From assembly GCA_902776945.1 (NCBI GenBank), contig CACYSH010000011.1, forward strand, positions 1-34,220: a DNA stretch of 34,220 nt, given 5' to 3'. Source of the DNA: an uncultured Ruminococcus sp. (lineage in GTDB: Bacteria; Bacillota; Clostridia; Oscillospirales; Ruminococcaceae). The notes below the pieces were generated by a model that saw nothing but the letters and a program-made list of their open reading frames with translations, was not told where the DNA came from and searched no databases. This document shows positions 7,737 through 15,438 of this stretch, piece by piece (within the stretch, counting starts at the first letter, position 1; each line of letters opens with the position of its first letter). The translations under genes and the position numbers were made by a program.

Positions 7737-9923
7737 TCAGATCTTAATGGTGAACTTTCTGCTGTTGATGTTGGAGGTATCCCAGCTGCCGTTTACCTTA
7801 GCGCATACAGCAACTACATAAGAACCGTGAGTAATGCCCTTGGGCGAGGTGTAGGTGGTAGTAGAGCCGCTAACCTGAGCCTTTACTCTCCACTTGCCGC
7901 CCTGATAGCAGGCAATGCCGTAAGCCTGAGCGCCGGGAACAGCTGTCCAGGTAAGTCTGAACTGCTTGCCTTGTACTTCGGAGGTAACAACGGGATACTT
8001 ATTGGTAGAAGAGCCGGAAGTGGTAACAGTAGCAGCCTTCGAATAGTCATTGTAGTAAGAACCGCTGAACTTGGCAAGAACCGCTACCTGATATTTTGTA
8101 GACTCAGAAAGGTTGTTGATGGTGTAAGAAGTGGTGTTTGCGGAAACCTCACCTGCAACAGTCCAGGAGCCGCTGTCCTTCTTGTAGCATACCTGATAGC
8201 CCTCTGCGTTATTAACAGCGTTCCACTTTACAGAAACAGAGTTGGTGCTTGCAGTAGCGGTAACGGAGGGGTTCACCTTGGTTATTACGGGACCGCTCTT
8301 CGGAACAGCATACAGACCGTAAGCAGTCAGGCTGGAGTTGGTAGCGCTGATGAAGATGTTGGTCATGTCGCTTACATTTCTGCCGGTAGCGGAAATTCCG
8401 GCAGCCAGATCGTCATAGGTGAATACCTTTACATAAGGCGTGTCGCTGTCGTCGCCGGAGGTGACGCGGTTCCAGGACTTCAATTCCTCGTCGCGCCACT
8501 CCATAAGGTCAAGCTCGGGAGCGCTTCCGGAATCATAGATCAGAACGAAGTCATAATTCTTGTTTGCGTACTGCGACCAGCCGGGAACGTCAATGTTATC
8601 CCACGCATCAAGGAGCTTGCCGCCTTCGTTCTTGTAAATCTGTATCCAGTCGGAGCCAATATTCATGTTCGACCAGCTGAACGCTGCGGGCGGAGTATAG
8701 ATGTTCATCTTGGAGCTGATGCCGTAAACGTCCATCATTGCCTTAACGACCTTAGCGGACTCGGGATACCAAGTGCAGTCCTTGCGGCGCAGATAGCCGT
8801 GGCACTCACCGCTCTCGGGTCCGTTGGGATCCGCAATAACGTTGTTGTCCCAGAGAACGCAGGGAATGCCCTTGCTCTTAGCCTTGTTCAGATAGGACTG
8901 CGCCCAGTTTATGCGATCCTGAGTATTATTGAAGTCGGAAGCGGAGAACTCGCCGATGATGATCGGAGCGCCCTTCTGCTGCTGAAGCTGACCGAAATAA
9001 TCGAACATATAAGCAAGATCATTCTCGTAATTCTTAGCGGGGAACTTGTGGTATCCGTTTTCATCGGTACACATTGTGAAGTAGTACGGCGAATAAGCGT
9101 GAACAGAAAGCGCAACATTGCCGGCATTATTAGGAATATTGATGTTGGCGATAGCGTCTCTGTCGCTGGAAGCGCAGTAGCCGGGAAGCATCAGTACACG
9201 CTCCTGGTTATTTTTCGAGCCGTTTGCACGAACGGTTCTTACGAAGGTCTCGTTCAGTTCGTTGATGTAATTCCAGGTATAGCCGCCGTCGCCGGAGCCG
9301 TTGCCCCACTCAAAAACAGCGCTGTTGGATTTCTGACGAGGCTCGTTCATGCCCTCGAAAATGAGGTGCTGGTCATAATCCTTGAACTCTTCGGCAAGCT
9401 CAGACCAGATGCTCTGGAGTCTTATCTTGGCTTCCGCCTTGGTAGCTTCGGTGAACTGGGGTACGTTTACCCAGTCTTCTTCGTGATGAACGTTAAGGAT
9501 AACGAACATATCGCGGCTGTAAGCATAATCAACAGTCTGCTTTACATAATCAAGCCATGCGTCGTTGATGTGGTAGCCGTTGCCCGTTTTCTCAAGATGC
9601 TGATACCAGGTCACAGGGATACGAACGGTGTTGAAGCCGGCATCCTTTACAGCCTGGAACTGCTCTGCGCTCGGAGCAGGCATTCCCCAGCAGGTAGCGA
9701 ACTTTTCAGGGCTGTCGGTGTACATATTCAGCTCGCCATTGTAAGCGTCGAGCGTGTTGCCGAGGTTCCAGCCGATCTTCATCTGAGAAACGATGTTCCA
9801 GGCATTCTGTCCGGAAAGCGCGGAAGCCTCGATGTTTGCAGCAGGCAGAGAACCCATTGCGGTTACGGCGAGAGCCGCGGCGGACAGTGTGGACAGGAAT
9901 CTGCCCGAAGTGTTTTTCTTCAT
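7737..9923 (-). CDS. Secreted GH5 endo-glucanase with C-terminal Fn3-like module pair
   Basis: An exported 728-aa cellulase-type enzyme. Residues 1-34 form a signal peptide (MKKN start, Ala-rich core). The GH5 barrel (about 40-400) begins with GWNLGNTLDA, has His146-His147, acid/base Glu194 in GMNEPR, His275 in SVHAYSPY and nucleophile Glu325 in IIIGEFSA. The first motif resembles subfamily 4, which acts on beta-1,4-glucan or xyloglucan. Residues 412-541 form an aromatic-rich unassigned domain that could be carbohydrate-binding. Two fibronectin-III-like modules follow (about 548-638 and 642-728). No dockerin or LPXTG motif is present. The final module is closely similar to those ending the proteins at 10315-12246 and 32622-34103. 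Monocistronic, with its own promoter, CG-centred operator and terminator. Confidence 0.93.
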   Translation of the reverse strand: MKKNTSGRFLSTLSAAALAVTAMGSLPAANIEASALSGQNAWNIVSQMKIGWNLGNTLDAYNGELNMYTDSPEKFATCWGMPAPSAEQFQAVKDAGFNTVRIPVTWYQHLEKTGNGYHINDAWLDYVKQTVDYAYSRDMFVILNVHHEEDWVNVPQFTEATKAEAKIRLQSIWSELAEEFKDYDQHLIFEGMNEPRQKSNSAVFEWGNGSGDGGYTWNYINELNETFVRTVRANGSKNNQERVLMLPGYCASSDRDAIANINIPNNAGNVALSVHAYSPYYFTMCTDENGYHKFPAKNYENDLAYMFDYFGQLQQQKGAPIIIGEFSASDFNNTQDRINWAQSYLNKAKSKGIPCVLWDNNVIADPNGPESGECHGYLRRKDCTWYPESAKVVKAMMDVYGISSKMNIYTPPAAFSWSNMNIGSDWIQIYKNEGGKLLDAWDNIDVPGWSQYANKNYDFVLIYDSGSAPELDLMEWRDEELKSWNRVTSGDDSDTPYVKVFTYDDLAAGISATGRNVSDMTNIFISATNSSLTAYGLYAVPKSGPVITKVNPSVTATASTNSVSVKWNAVNNAEGYQVCYKKDSGSWTVAGEVSANTTSYTINNLSESTKYQVAVLAKFSGSYYNDYSKAATVTTSGSSTNKYPVVTSEVQGKQFRLTWTAVPGAQAYGIACYQGGKWRVKAQVSGSTTTYTSPKGITHGSYVVAVCAKVNGSWDTSNINSRKFTIKI

Positions 9924-9997
9924 AGGAAATTACCCCTCTCAAAAAGTTGTTCGTTCTCCGTGCTGCGGTATTGCGGCACGGAAAAAATTCCTTTAAG

Positions 9998-10011
9998 TTA
10001 AAACGTTTTTC
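9998..10011. promoter_or_regulatory. LacI/CcpA-type operator downstream of the GH5 -10 box
   Basis: The CG-centred palindrome AAAACGTTTT (10000-10009), extended by TT and TC flanks, overlaps the predicted start of transcription just past the -10 box. Position and CG core fit a LacI-family or catabolite-control (cre-like) roadblock operator. Which protein binds is unknown. Confidence 0.45.
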
Positions 10012-10019
10012 ATCTGTTA

Positions 10020-10048
10020 ATTATACAATTTTTTCTTGCAAATGTCAA
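10020..10048 (-). promoter_or_regulatory. Consensus promoter of the GH5 gene
   Basis: Perfect TTGACA (10043-10048 on the minus strand) and TATAAT (10020-10025) with exactly 17 bp between them. This gives a leader of about 90 nt before the GH5 start codon. Confidence 0.85.
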
Positions 10049-10243
10049 TGGGTTTTGGTAAACAAAGCACGTTTCAAGATGTAAATATTTTCGCCTATGT
10101 GAGCGTATCGAAACAAGTTAGTTATCCGTTCATAAAAAAGCGCGATATAATGCTTTTTATGAACGTTTTCTTTAAATATGCAGAGCAACAGAAAGCAGAA
10201 AAAATTAAAAAATGAAAGATATTTAATATTGAAGCCTACAAAA

Positions 10244-10289
10244 CCCGCAAAGTGATGGCGGACACGGGATCCAGTCCTCACTTTGCGGG
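10244..10289. terminator. Repeat-derived hairpin after the LRR gene (copy B)
   Basis: Perfect 12-bp arms CCCGCAAAGTGA (10244-10255) and TCACTTTGCGGG (10278-10289), 26 bp past the LRR stop. It belongs to the CGCAAAGTGA family of dispersed palindromes. On the minus strand it is followed by TTTT, so it likely terminates the LRR transcript, though the U-tract is short. Confidence 0.6.
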
Positions 10290-10314
10290 GGCGGTGGGTT
10301 TGTGCTTTTTTTAA

Positions 10315-12246
10315 TTAAATATAGAGACTAAGCATTCTGTCTTCAATCTTGCTTAAATCCCATTTGCCCTCAACCTTTGCACAGACAGCTATTTTATACG
10401 CTCCTTTTATCTTCGGCGAGGTATATGTCATAACATCATTGTTCAGCTGCGCCATTAATTTCCATTCATTGTCCTTATATACCGCTACGCAATATTTTTC
10501 CGCACCGGGAACGGCAGTCCATTTCAGTCGGAGCTGATTATTTTTTATCTGCCATGAAACATTGGGATATACGCCTGCTGTCGTTACAGTCAGGGCGTTC
10601 GAGAGATCCATATTCCATTTGCCGTCAAATTTCGCAATAACAGCTACCTTGTACTCCTTGCCGGGCTTGAGGTTCTTCATAACATACGAGGTATTTGTTC
10701 CCTGCGCTATCATCTGCCAGCTGCCGTCAATAAAGCACGCAACGCCGTATTTTTCAGCGCCCGGGACGGCTTGCCAGTCGATTGTTATCCTGCTCTGGCT
10801 TACCGAAACGGAATACGCGGGATTTACATTTGTGCCGACATAAGCATACCTGAAACCATTTTCAACAGCGTACTGTTCGGCAACGCTGTCCTTCGTGCAG
10901 ATCATCGTAAAGTTCGGCAGCTTTGTAAGGTCTCCGGCACCGTTATTGGCGAAATAATATCCTAAAGCCGCAGTTTCAATAACTTCAAGGCTTTCGGGCA
11001 GTGTAACGGTCTTCAGATTACGGCAAGACCTGAACGCTGCCCAGCGCACCACTCTTACGCCTTCGGGTATGACAACATTTTCAAGGCTGAAACAACAGTC
11101 AAAGGCGCGGTAATCAATGACTTTTAAGCTGCTTGGCAAGGCGATGCTTTTCAGATTATTGCAGTGATAAAATGCTTCCTCGCGGATAGCCGCAACGCTT
11201 TCCGGCAGAACGACGTTTTCAAGGCTGTCGCAGTTGATAAAAGTACGTTCTTTGATCTCGGCAATGCTGCCGTTTATTGTGACTGTTTTCAGATTCTCGC
11301 ATTTGGCGAACGCGGACGCTCCGAGATAGGTAACGCTTTCGGGTACAGTGATTTCGGTAAGCCCCGTGCAGCCGTAAAAAGCGCCGTCGCCTACTCTTAC
11401 AACCTTGTCGTGTATCTTAAATTCAGTTAAGCCCGTGCAGCTTCCGAAAGCAGCGTCACCGAAACGGAGTACGCTTTCGGGAATGGCAAGTTCCGTAAAG
11501 CGGGCGCAGTACATGAACGCGCCGTCCCCTATTTTATTGACGCTTTCGGGAAATTCGATGCTGTCTTTGCCTTCGGGGCATAACATAAGCTCCGTTTTTT
11601 TCCTGTTATACATTGCTCCGTCAACCGAAGCAAAATATCTGTTATTGCTGTCAACGTTTATGGTTTTGAGATTCGTGCATTTTTGGAAAGCGTTTAATTT
11701 AATAGAAGAGACATTCGCGGGAATGGTTATTTCGGTAAGACCGTCGCAGCCGTAAAAAGCAGTATCTCCGATGCTTTTGAGGTTTTTCGGCAGAGTTACG
11801 CTTTTAAGGCTCTTACACATCGAAAATGCGCCGCTGTCAATATACTCGACTTTTGAAGAAATTCTAAGGTCGTTCAGCTCCATACATCTGTAAAAAGCGT
11901 AATCGCAGATCTTTTCAACGGTGTCGGGAATCATAACTCCCGTAATTGGGACTTCGTAAAACGCATTTCTGCCGATCTCCGTGACCCTTATGTCATCGCC
12001 GACGGTGCCGGGTATTTTGACCTTGCTTTCGCTGCCTGAATATTTGGTTATCTTAGCCGTACCGTTGCCGGTCATGACATACGAGTAATCGCCGTCGGTG
12101 TAAGTCGTTCCTTCGGGGGAAGTCGCCGCTGCTGTGATGCCGAGATTCAGCGCTTCAAAGTTTGCGGCGGAAATGCCTGTGCCTCCGAATACGAAAGCGA
12201 GAGCCGCAGCTGCTGCCGCCATTCGTTTGAATACCTTGTTTGTCAT
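10315..12246 (-). CDS. Secreted BspA-like leucine-rich-repeat protein with Fn3-like module pair
   Basis: A 643-aa exported protein. After a signal peptide (1-28) and a short beta-rich segment (about 47-90), some fifteen LRR_5 (BspA/TpLRR) repeats run from about 92 to 450, with the pattern AF-x-x-C-x-x-L-x-x-(V/I)-x-(L/I)-P. Two fibronectin-III-like modules follow (about 474-558 and 560-643), related to those of the GH5 enzyme and the protein at the right end. BspA-like repeats usually mediate adhesion or protein binding at the cell surface; the ligand here is unknown. The region after the signal peptide (SAANFEALNL) resembles the GH5 one (PAANIEASAL). AAAGGAGG precedes the ATG, and a strong promoter lies 70-95 bp upstream. 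Confidence 0.9.
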   Translation of the reverse strand: MTNKVFKRMAAAAAALAFVFGGTGISAANFEALNLGITAAATSPEGTTYTDGDYSYVMTGNGTAKITKYSGSESKVKIPGTVGDDIRVTEIGRNAFYEVPITGVMIPDTVEKICDYAFYRCMELNDLRISSKVEYIDSGAFSMCKSLKSVTLPKNLKSIGDTAFYGCDGLTEITIPANVSSIKLNAFQKCTNLKTINVDSNNRYFASVDGAMYNRKKTELMLCPEGKDSIEFPESVNKIGDGAFMYCARFTELAIPESVLRFGDAAFGSCTGLTEFKIHDKVVRVGDGAFYGCTGLTEITVPESVTYLGASAFAKCENLKTVTINGSIAEIKERTFINCDSLENVVLPESVAAIREEAFYHCNNLKSIALPSSLKVIDYRAFDCCFSLENVVIPEGVRVVRWAAFRSCRNLKTVTLPESLEVIETAALGYYFANNGAGDLTKLPNFTMICTKDSVAEQYAVENGFRYAYVGTNVNPAYSVSVSQSRITIDWQAVPGAEKYGVACFIDGSWQMIAQGTNTSYVMKNLKPGKEYKVAVIAKFDGKWNMDLSNALTVTTAGVYPNVSWQIKNNQLRLKWTAVPGAEKYCVAVYKDNEWKLMAQLNNDVMTYTSPKIKGAYKIAVCAKVEGKWDLSKIEDRMLSLYI

Positions 12247-12312
12247 GATAAAATTGCCTCCTTTATTTTTCTCCGTCCGGATAATGTTTCCGGCAGATTT
12301 AACTTTGTTAAA

Positions 12313-12341
12313 ATTATATCATAGTATATTACAAAAGTCAA
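12313..12341 (-). promoter_or_regulatory. Promoter of the LRR gene
   Basis: TTGACT (12336-12341, minus strand) and TATAAT (12313-12318) with a 17-bp spacer. The motif CATTTATAG lies immediately upstream (complement of 12345-12353) and recurs in four other intergenic regions of the window. Confidence 0.8.
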
Positions 12342-12380
12342 TACCTATAAATGATTTTTTTTAAGCAAAGCGCCGAATAT

Positions 12381-12441
12381 CACAAAGTGGGACAGACACA
12401 GGCGCCGGATTCCCGTGTCTGCCCTCACTTTGCGTTTTTTT
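12381..12441. terminator. Repeat-derived hairpin upstream of the LRR gene (copy C)
   Basis: Long imperfect stem pairing CACAAAGTGGGACAGACAC with GTGTCTGCCCTCACTTTG, then a seven-T run at 12435-12441 on the plus strand. Same family as the copies at 1-131, 10244-10289 and 17268-17334. It lies between the MATE terminator and the LRR promoter. No plus-strand gene reads into it, so its function here may simply be insulation or as a repeat. Confidence 0.6.
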
Positions 12442-12462
12442 GTGCGCTTCGGATTAACAGTA

Positions 12463-12496
12463 AAAGCCGACAGCTCGTTCACGAACTGTCGGCTTT
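12463..12496 (-). terminator. Rho-independent terminator of the MATE gene
   Basis: Perfect 11-bp stem AAAGCCGACAG (12463-12473) and CTGTCGGCTTT (12486-12496), 18 bp downstream of the MATE stop. A T-containing tail (TACTGTTAATCC) follows on the minus strand. Confidence 0.7.
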
Positions 12497-12513
12497 ATTG
12501 AATACTTGAATTA

Positions 12514-13881
12514 TCAAACCGATATGCGTTTCAGACGGCTGACAATGCTTTTTCTTGTGCCTGTCTCGCGTGCAAATATCACAAAATACGCAACCGCATT
12601 TATCATAAGCGCTCCCGACCAGGCAAGTATCTCCGCAACTGCCGTCGCCCTGAAACCAATGCTTTCGGTAAGGAAAATTATAGCGCCTATCCTAAGCCCC
12701 ATTTCAGCTATACCTGAAAGCATAGGCACAAACGGAAAGCCCATTCCCTGCACGGCGTTTCTTATCACAAAAAGCATATCTACGGCAAATATCATTATCC
12801 CGCACAGCGGCAGAAACTGCGCCGCATGGTCGATCTGCTCGCTGCCGTTGAGTATCAGACCCGCAAGCTGTTTCGGGAAAAATATCATAAGCACGGCAGA
12901 CACCGCATAGGTAACGGCTGAAATACCTAAGCAGACTTTCAGACCGTCCTTTATCCTGTCAAAGCGCTTTGCGCCGTAATTTTGGCTGGTATAGGACGAC
13001 ATAGCGGCTCCTGCGGTCGCGGCGGGCTGCATGAACATATTGAGGTATCTGCTGCAAGCCGAATAAGCGGAGGTGAACGCAACTCCCATGCCGTTTACAA
13101 AATACTGTACTACCATGCAGCCGACGGCGGTTATGGAATTCATCAGCGCCATAGGCATTCCGTTTTCAAGAAGCACCGCGTACATTTTACCGTCGGGGTT
13201 AAAGTCCTCTCTTGTCAGCTTTAATATGTCGAGCTGTCTGAGCTTGTTAAAACAGAACAGTCCCGAAAATACCTGAGAAATTATCGTTGAAGCCGCCGCG
13301 CCGCCTACGCCCCAGCGGAACACGAAAATAAACAACAGGTTCAGCGCTATGTTCATAAGCGAGGAAATAATGATAGCTTTAAGCGGCGTTCGGCTGTCGC
13401 CCAAAGCGCGGAGAACGCCCGAACACATATTGTAAGATACGGTAGCGAACAGCCCGCCGAAAAGGATATGTCCGTAAAGAAGGCTTTCGTCTATTATTTC
13501 CCCGCCCGTCTGCATAAGGACAAGTATGTTCCGAAGCTGCGACATACTGAACAGCGTGAGCAGAACAGTTATTCCAATAGCAAGAGTTATTGAATGAGCA
13601 ACCGCACGGCGCAGCTTTGCGTGATCCTTTTCTCCGAAGCTCTGTGCTATAAGTATCGAGAAGCCGTTGGAAAGCCCCATTGAAAAGCCTATTATCAGGA
13701 AGCAGAGAGATGACATATTCCCCACCGCCGCGAGGGAGTTGTCACCCAAGCCCTTGCCGACTATTGCTGTATCCGCGAACGAATAAAGCTGTTGAAGGGT
13801 ATTTGTCATCAGCAGCGGGAAGAAAAAGCCGAGTATCAGTTTTTTCGGATCGCCTTTGGTAAGGTCGGTAGTATTTTTCAT
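12514..13881 (-). CDS. MATE-family multidrug/metabolite exporter
   Basis: A 455-aa integral membrane protein with about twelve hydrophobic segments in two homologous halves, typical of cation-coupled MATE exporters (NorM/DinF-like). Recognisable features are GDPKKLILGFFFPLL at the start, LQQLYSFADTAIVGKGLG in TM1-2 (where family members carry a conserved D-x-x-x-V-G), and ALGDSRTPL between TM4 and TM5. The substrate is unknown. It is divergent from an AraC regulator gene, and the two promoters overlap near 13925-13931, suggesting the regulator may control it. AAGGGGG lies 7 nt before the ATG. It is not a polysaccharide flippase by sequence pattern. Confidence 0.9.
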   Translation of the reverse strand: MKNTTDLTKGDPKKLILGFFFPLLMTNTLQQLYSFADTAIVGKGLGDNSLAAVGNMSSLCFLIIGFSMGLSNGFSILIAQSFGEKDHAKLRRAVAHSITLAIGITVLLTLFSMSQLRNILVLMQTGGEIIDESLLYGHILFGGLFATVSYNMCSGVLRALGDSRTPLKAIIISSLMNIALNLLFIFVFRWGVGGAAASTIISQVFSGLFCFNKLRQLDILKLTREDFNPDGKMYAVLLENGMPMALMNSITAVGCMVVQYFVNGMGVAFTSAYSACSRYLNMFMQPAATAGAAMSSYTSQNYGAKRFDRIKDGLKVCLGISAVTYAVSAVLMIFFPKQLAGLILNGSEQIDHAAQFLPLCGIMIFAVDMLFVIRNAVQGMGFPFVPMLSGIAEMGLRIGAIIFLTESIGFRATAVAEILAWSGALMINAVAYFVIFARETGTRKSIVSRLKRISV

Positions 13882-13901
13882 GAAAATCCCCCTTTTGTCT
13901 A

Positions 13902-13930
13902 TTGATTTTTGTGAAAAATTGTGGTATCAT
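13902..13930 (+). promoter_or_regulatory. Probable promoter of the AraC gene, overlapping a divergent one
   Basis: Plus strand TTGATT (13902-13907), 17 bp, TATCAT (13925-13930). On the minus strand TATGAT (13926-13931) with TTTGCG 17 bp upstream (13949-13954) could serve the MATE gene. In that case its -35 lies on the edge of the dispersed repeat. Confidence 0.45.
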
Positions 13931-13948
13931 ATTAAAGGATTCGAAAAA

Positions 13949-14103
13949 CGCAAAGCCCACAGACAAAGCAAAGTCTCGAAAATACGCAGAGATGAACGGA
14001 CAAAATTTAAATTGCCGATTTTAATTTGAGAAAGAGCGAAGCGATTTTCGCAAAGAAATTGCACAAGTAAACACACGCCGAACGGAGCAGAACCGCATTT
14101 TGC
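13949..14103. repeat. Dispersed repeat of family 2, fullest copy
   Basis: This 155-bp stretch is the AraC leader and contains no credible gene. Its left part (starting CGCAAAGCCCACA) matches 22707-22757 in the same orientation. Its right part (ending in a GCAGAACCGCATTTTGC segment) matches 22965-23069 in inverted orientation, including a shared TTTCTTTGCGAAAATCG-type core. I recognise no transposase, so this is a non-autonomous or structural repeat. Confidence 0.65.
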
Positions 14104-14170
14104 ACACCCATGACGAAAATTCTCATTTACAAAGTAAAGAAATATTTTCCGCGAAAGGAATATCAGCCGC

Positions 14171-15046
14171 ATGAGTTCTCTTTTTGAAAAGCAGGACAGC
14201 CTTAATTCCCCGATAGAAACATTTATGTTTGACAGCGTAAAAAATCCTTTGCCCGTAAAACAGCACTGGCATTATTTCGCCGAATTTTTATATATCGTCA
14301 GGGGAACCGCCGCCGTTACCTGCGGCGACCTGTCTTACAGCGTTACGGCGGGCGAACTTATCATCATTTATCCGTCAGCCGTTCATTCGATATATTCCGC
14401 AGGCAGCGAACCGCTGCAATTTATCGGGATAAAATTCGACCCGGTAACGTTCCCGAACACATCCTCCTACGCGCCGTCTGTAACAGCTGTTTTCAGATAT
14501 GCCCGCGCAAATAATATGCAGATACATTTCACAAGAGAGCAGGTGGAGGCGCTTAACTGCCGCGAGATTTTTTCCGACTGTCTGAAAGAGACCGAGCAGT
14601 TTCTTTACGGCATGGATATTATGCTTCGTGCCAATATTTACAAGACGATATTCGGGATAATACGTCTGTGGGTTGACGCGGGGCTTGATATGAACAGATG
14701 CCCTGTAAATTCCGCGGACATATACGGCATAGAGAATATCGCCGAATATATCGACAAGCGCCTTGAAGAAAATATCCGCGTCACCGACATTGCGGAAAAG
14801 TGCCACATGAGTTATTCGGGCTTTGCGGCGAAATTTCGCGAGCAGTACGGCATGAGCTGCAAGGAATACATTGAGCGGATGAGGATATTCAAATCCGAGG
14901 AATATCTGCTTTTTACCGATCATGACCTGACGTTCATCAGCCAGCAGACGGGTTTTTCGGATTGCAGTCATTTTATACGCACATTTCGGAAATATCGTGG
15001 TCAGACACCGAAGCAGTTCCGCATGAAGAGCCGTTTGAAGGACTGA
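14171..15046 (+). CDS. AraC-family transcriptional regulator
   Basis: A 291-aa regulator: N-terminal cupin-like sensing domain (about 20-140; the histidine-containing KQHWHYFAEFLYIVRG segment and the GELIIIYPSAVHS turn are typical) and C-terminal double helix-turn-helix (about 190-287), with ENIRVTDIAEKCHMSYSGF as first helix pair and GFSDCSHFIRTFRKYRGQTP as the AraC signature region. AAAGGA precedes the ATG by about 11 nt. It is divergent from the MATE exporter, its most likely target; the other neighbour, the DXS-like gene, lies 450 bp downstream. The effector is unknown. Confidence 0.92.
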   Translation: MSSLFEKQDSLNSPIETFMFDSVKNPLPVKQHWHYFAEFLYIVRGTAAVTCGDLSYSVTAGELIIIYPSAVHSIYSAGSEPLQFIGIKFDPVTFPNTSSYAPSVTAVFRYARANNMQIHFTREQVEALNCREIFSDCLKETEQFLYGMDIMLRANIYKTIFGIIRLWVDAGLDMNRCPVNSADIYGIENIAEYIDKRLEENIRVTDIAEKCHMSYSGFAAKFREQYGMSCKEYIERMRIFKSEEYLLFTDHDLTFISQQTGFSDCSHFIRTFRKYRGQTPKQFRMKSRLKD

Positions 15047-15139
15047 ATCCCGTAAAAATATTATAGCATATTCTTAGTAAAAAAAGTATTATCTTTGACC
15101 GTAAAAATAGAACAAATCTATTTATATTTTTTAAGATAC

Positions 15140-15168
15140 TTGAATCGAGCGGCTTTTTTTGATATACT
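15140..15168 (+). promoter_or_regulatory. Distal promoter upstream of the DXS-like gene
   Basis: TTGAAT (15140-15145), 17 bp, TATACT (15163-15168). If used for the DXS-like gene it gives a leader of about 320 nt that includes the multi-hairpin element; otherwise it makes a separate RNA. Confidence 0.4.
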
Positions 15169-15258
15169 TTTATCATAAAAGCTATAAAAAGCAAACAAGA
15201 CCCGCGAAGCGGAAAAGGGGTCAGGGGAAACGACCACTAACACAGAAGTTTTCAATCT

Positions 15259-15287
15259 ATTATCTATAAATGAGCGTGTTTTGTCAA
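15259..15287 (-). promoter_or_regulatory. Minus-strand promoter-like site facing araC
   Basis: TTGACA (15282-15287 on the minus strand), 17 bp, GATAAT (15259-15264). It points toward the 3' end of araC with no minus-strand gene to serve, so any transcript would be antisense. The CATTTATAG motif fills the end of the spacer. Confidence 0.35.
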
Positions 15288-15327
15288 ATTGCTTAAATAA
15301 TCATCGTTAGATAAAGCCTTTTCACGA

Positions 15328-15405
15328 GGGCGGCGGGGGCAATGGCTGCATTAACAAAGTTAATGCCAACAAGTTTGCATCAACAAGTTGATGCCGCAGC
15401 CGCCC
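15328..15405. repeat. Multi-hairpin palindromic element
   Basis: An outer stem GGGCGG (15328-15333) with CCGCCC (15400-15405) encloses two nearly identical perfect hairpins: GCATTAAC/GTTAATGC (15348-15366, loop AAA) and GCATCAAC/GTTGATGC (15377-15394, loop AA). CTGC/GCAG can close the junction. Read on the minus strand it resembles GTAGGGCGG-type intergenic palindromes of gut Clostridia. It may be a REP-like repeat or a structured RNA in the DXS-like leader. Confidence 0.6.
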
Positions 15406-15438
15406 TACAAGCCTTGTGATAGTCAAGTTTTGTGCAAA

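Larger units (their letters stand above)
9924..10314. other. Intergenic region between the GH5 and LRR genes
   Basis: No gene seen in these 391 bp. It holds the GH5 leader with a hairpin (CCGTGC/GCACGG, about 9958-9981), the GH5 operator and promoter, an unexplained inverted repeat (10127-10165: CGTTCATAAAAA and its complement around a GC-flanked TATAAT-containing loop), and the repeat hairpin at 10244-10289. A 78-aa frame on the minus strand (10045-10281) runs into the repeat, has no ribosome site, and is not called. Confidence 0.6.

Noticed and set aside
7737..9923. Dockerin (cellulosomal enzyme)
   Set aside because: No paired calcium-binding F-hand repeats; the C-terminus is the Fn3-like module pair.
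7560..10001. 813-aa open frame on the plus strand opposite the GH5 gene
   Set aside because: It mirrors the GH5 coding sequence, has no ribosome site, and its translation shows no recognisable domain; the minus frame has a signal peptide and all catalytic motifs.
12514..13881. MATE protein as the Wzx flippase of the polysaccharide locus
   Set aside because: Sequence pattern is of the drug/metabolite MATE group and it is separated from the locus by araC and the DXS-like gene.
14973..15194. 73-aa minus-strand frame downstream of the promoter-like site at 15259-15287
   Set aside because: Overlaps the 3' end of araC, starts with TTG, and has no ribosome site.
15328..15405. CRISPR array (two similar hairpins in tandem)
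   Set aside because: Only two units, no regular spacers, and no cas genes; it is a multi-hairpin palindrome.
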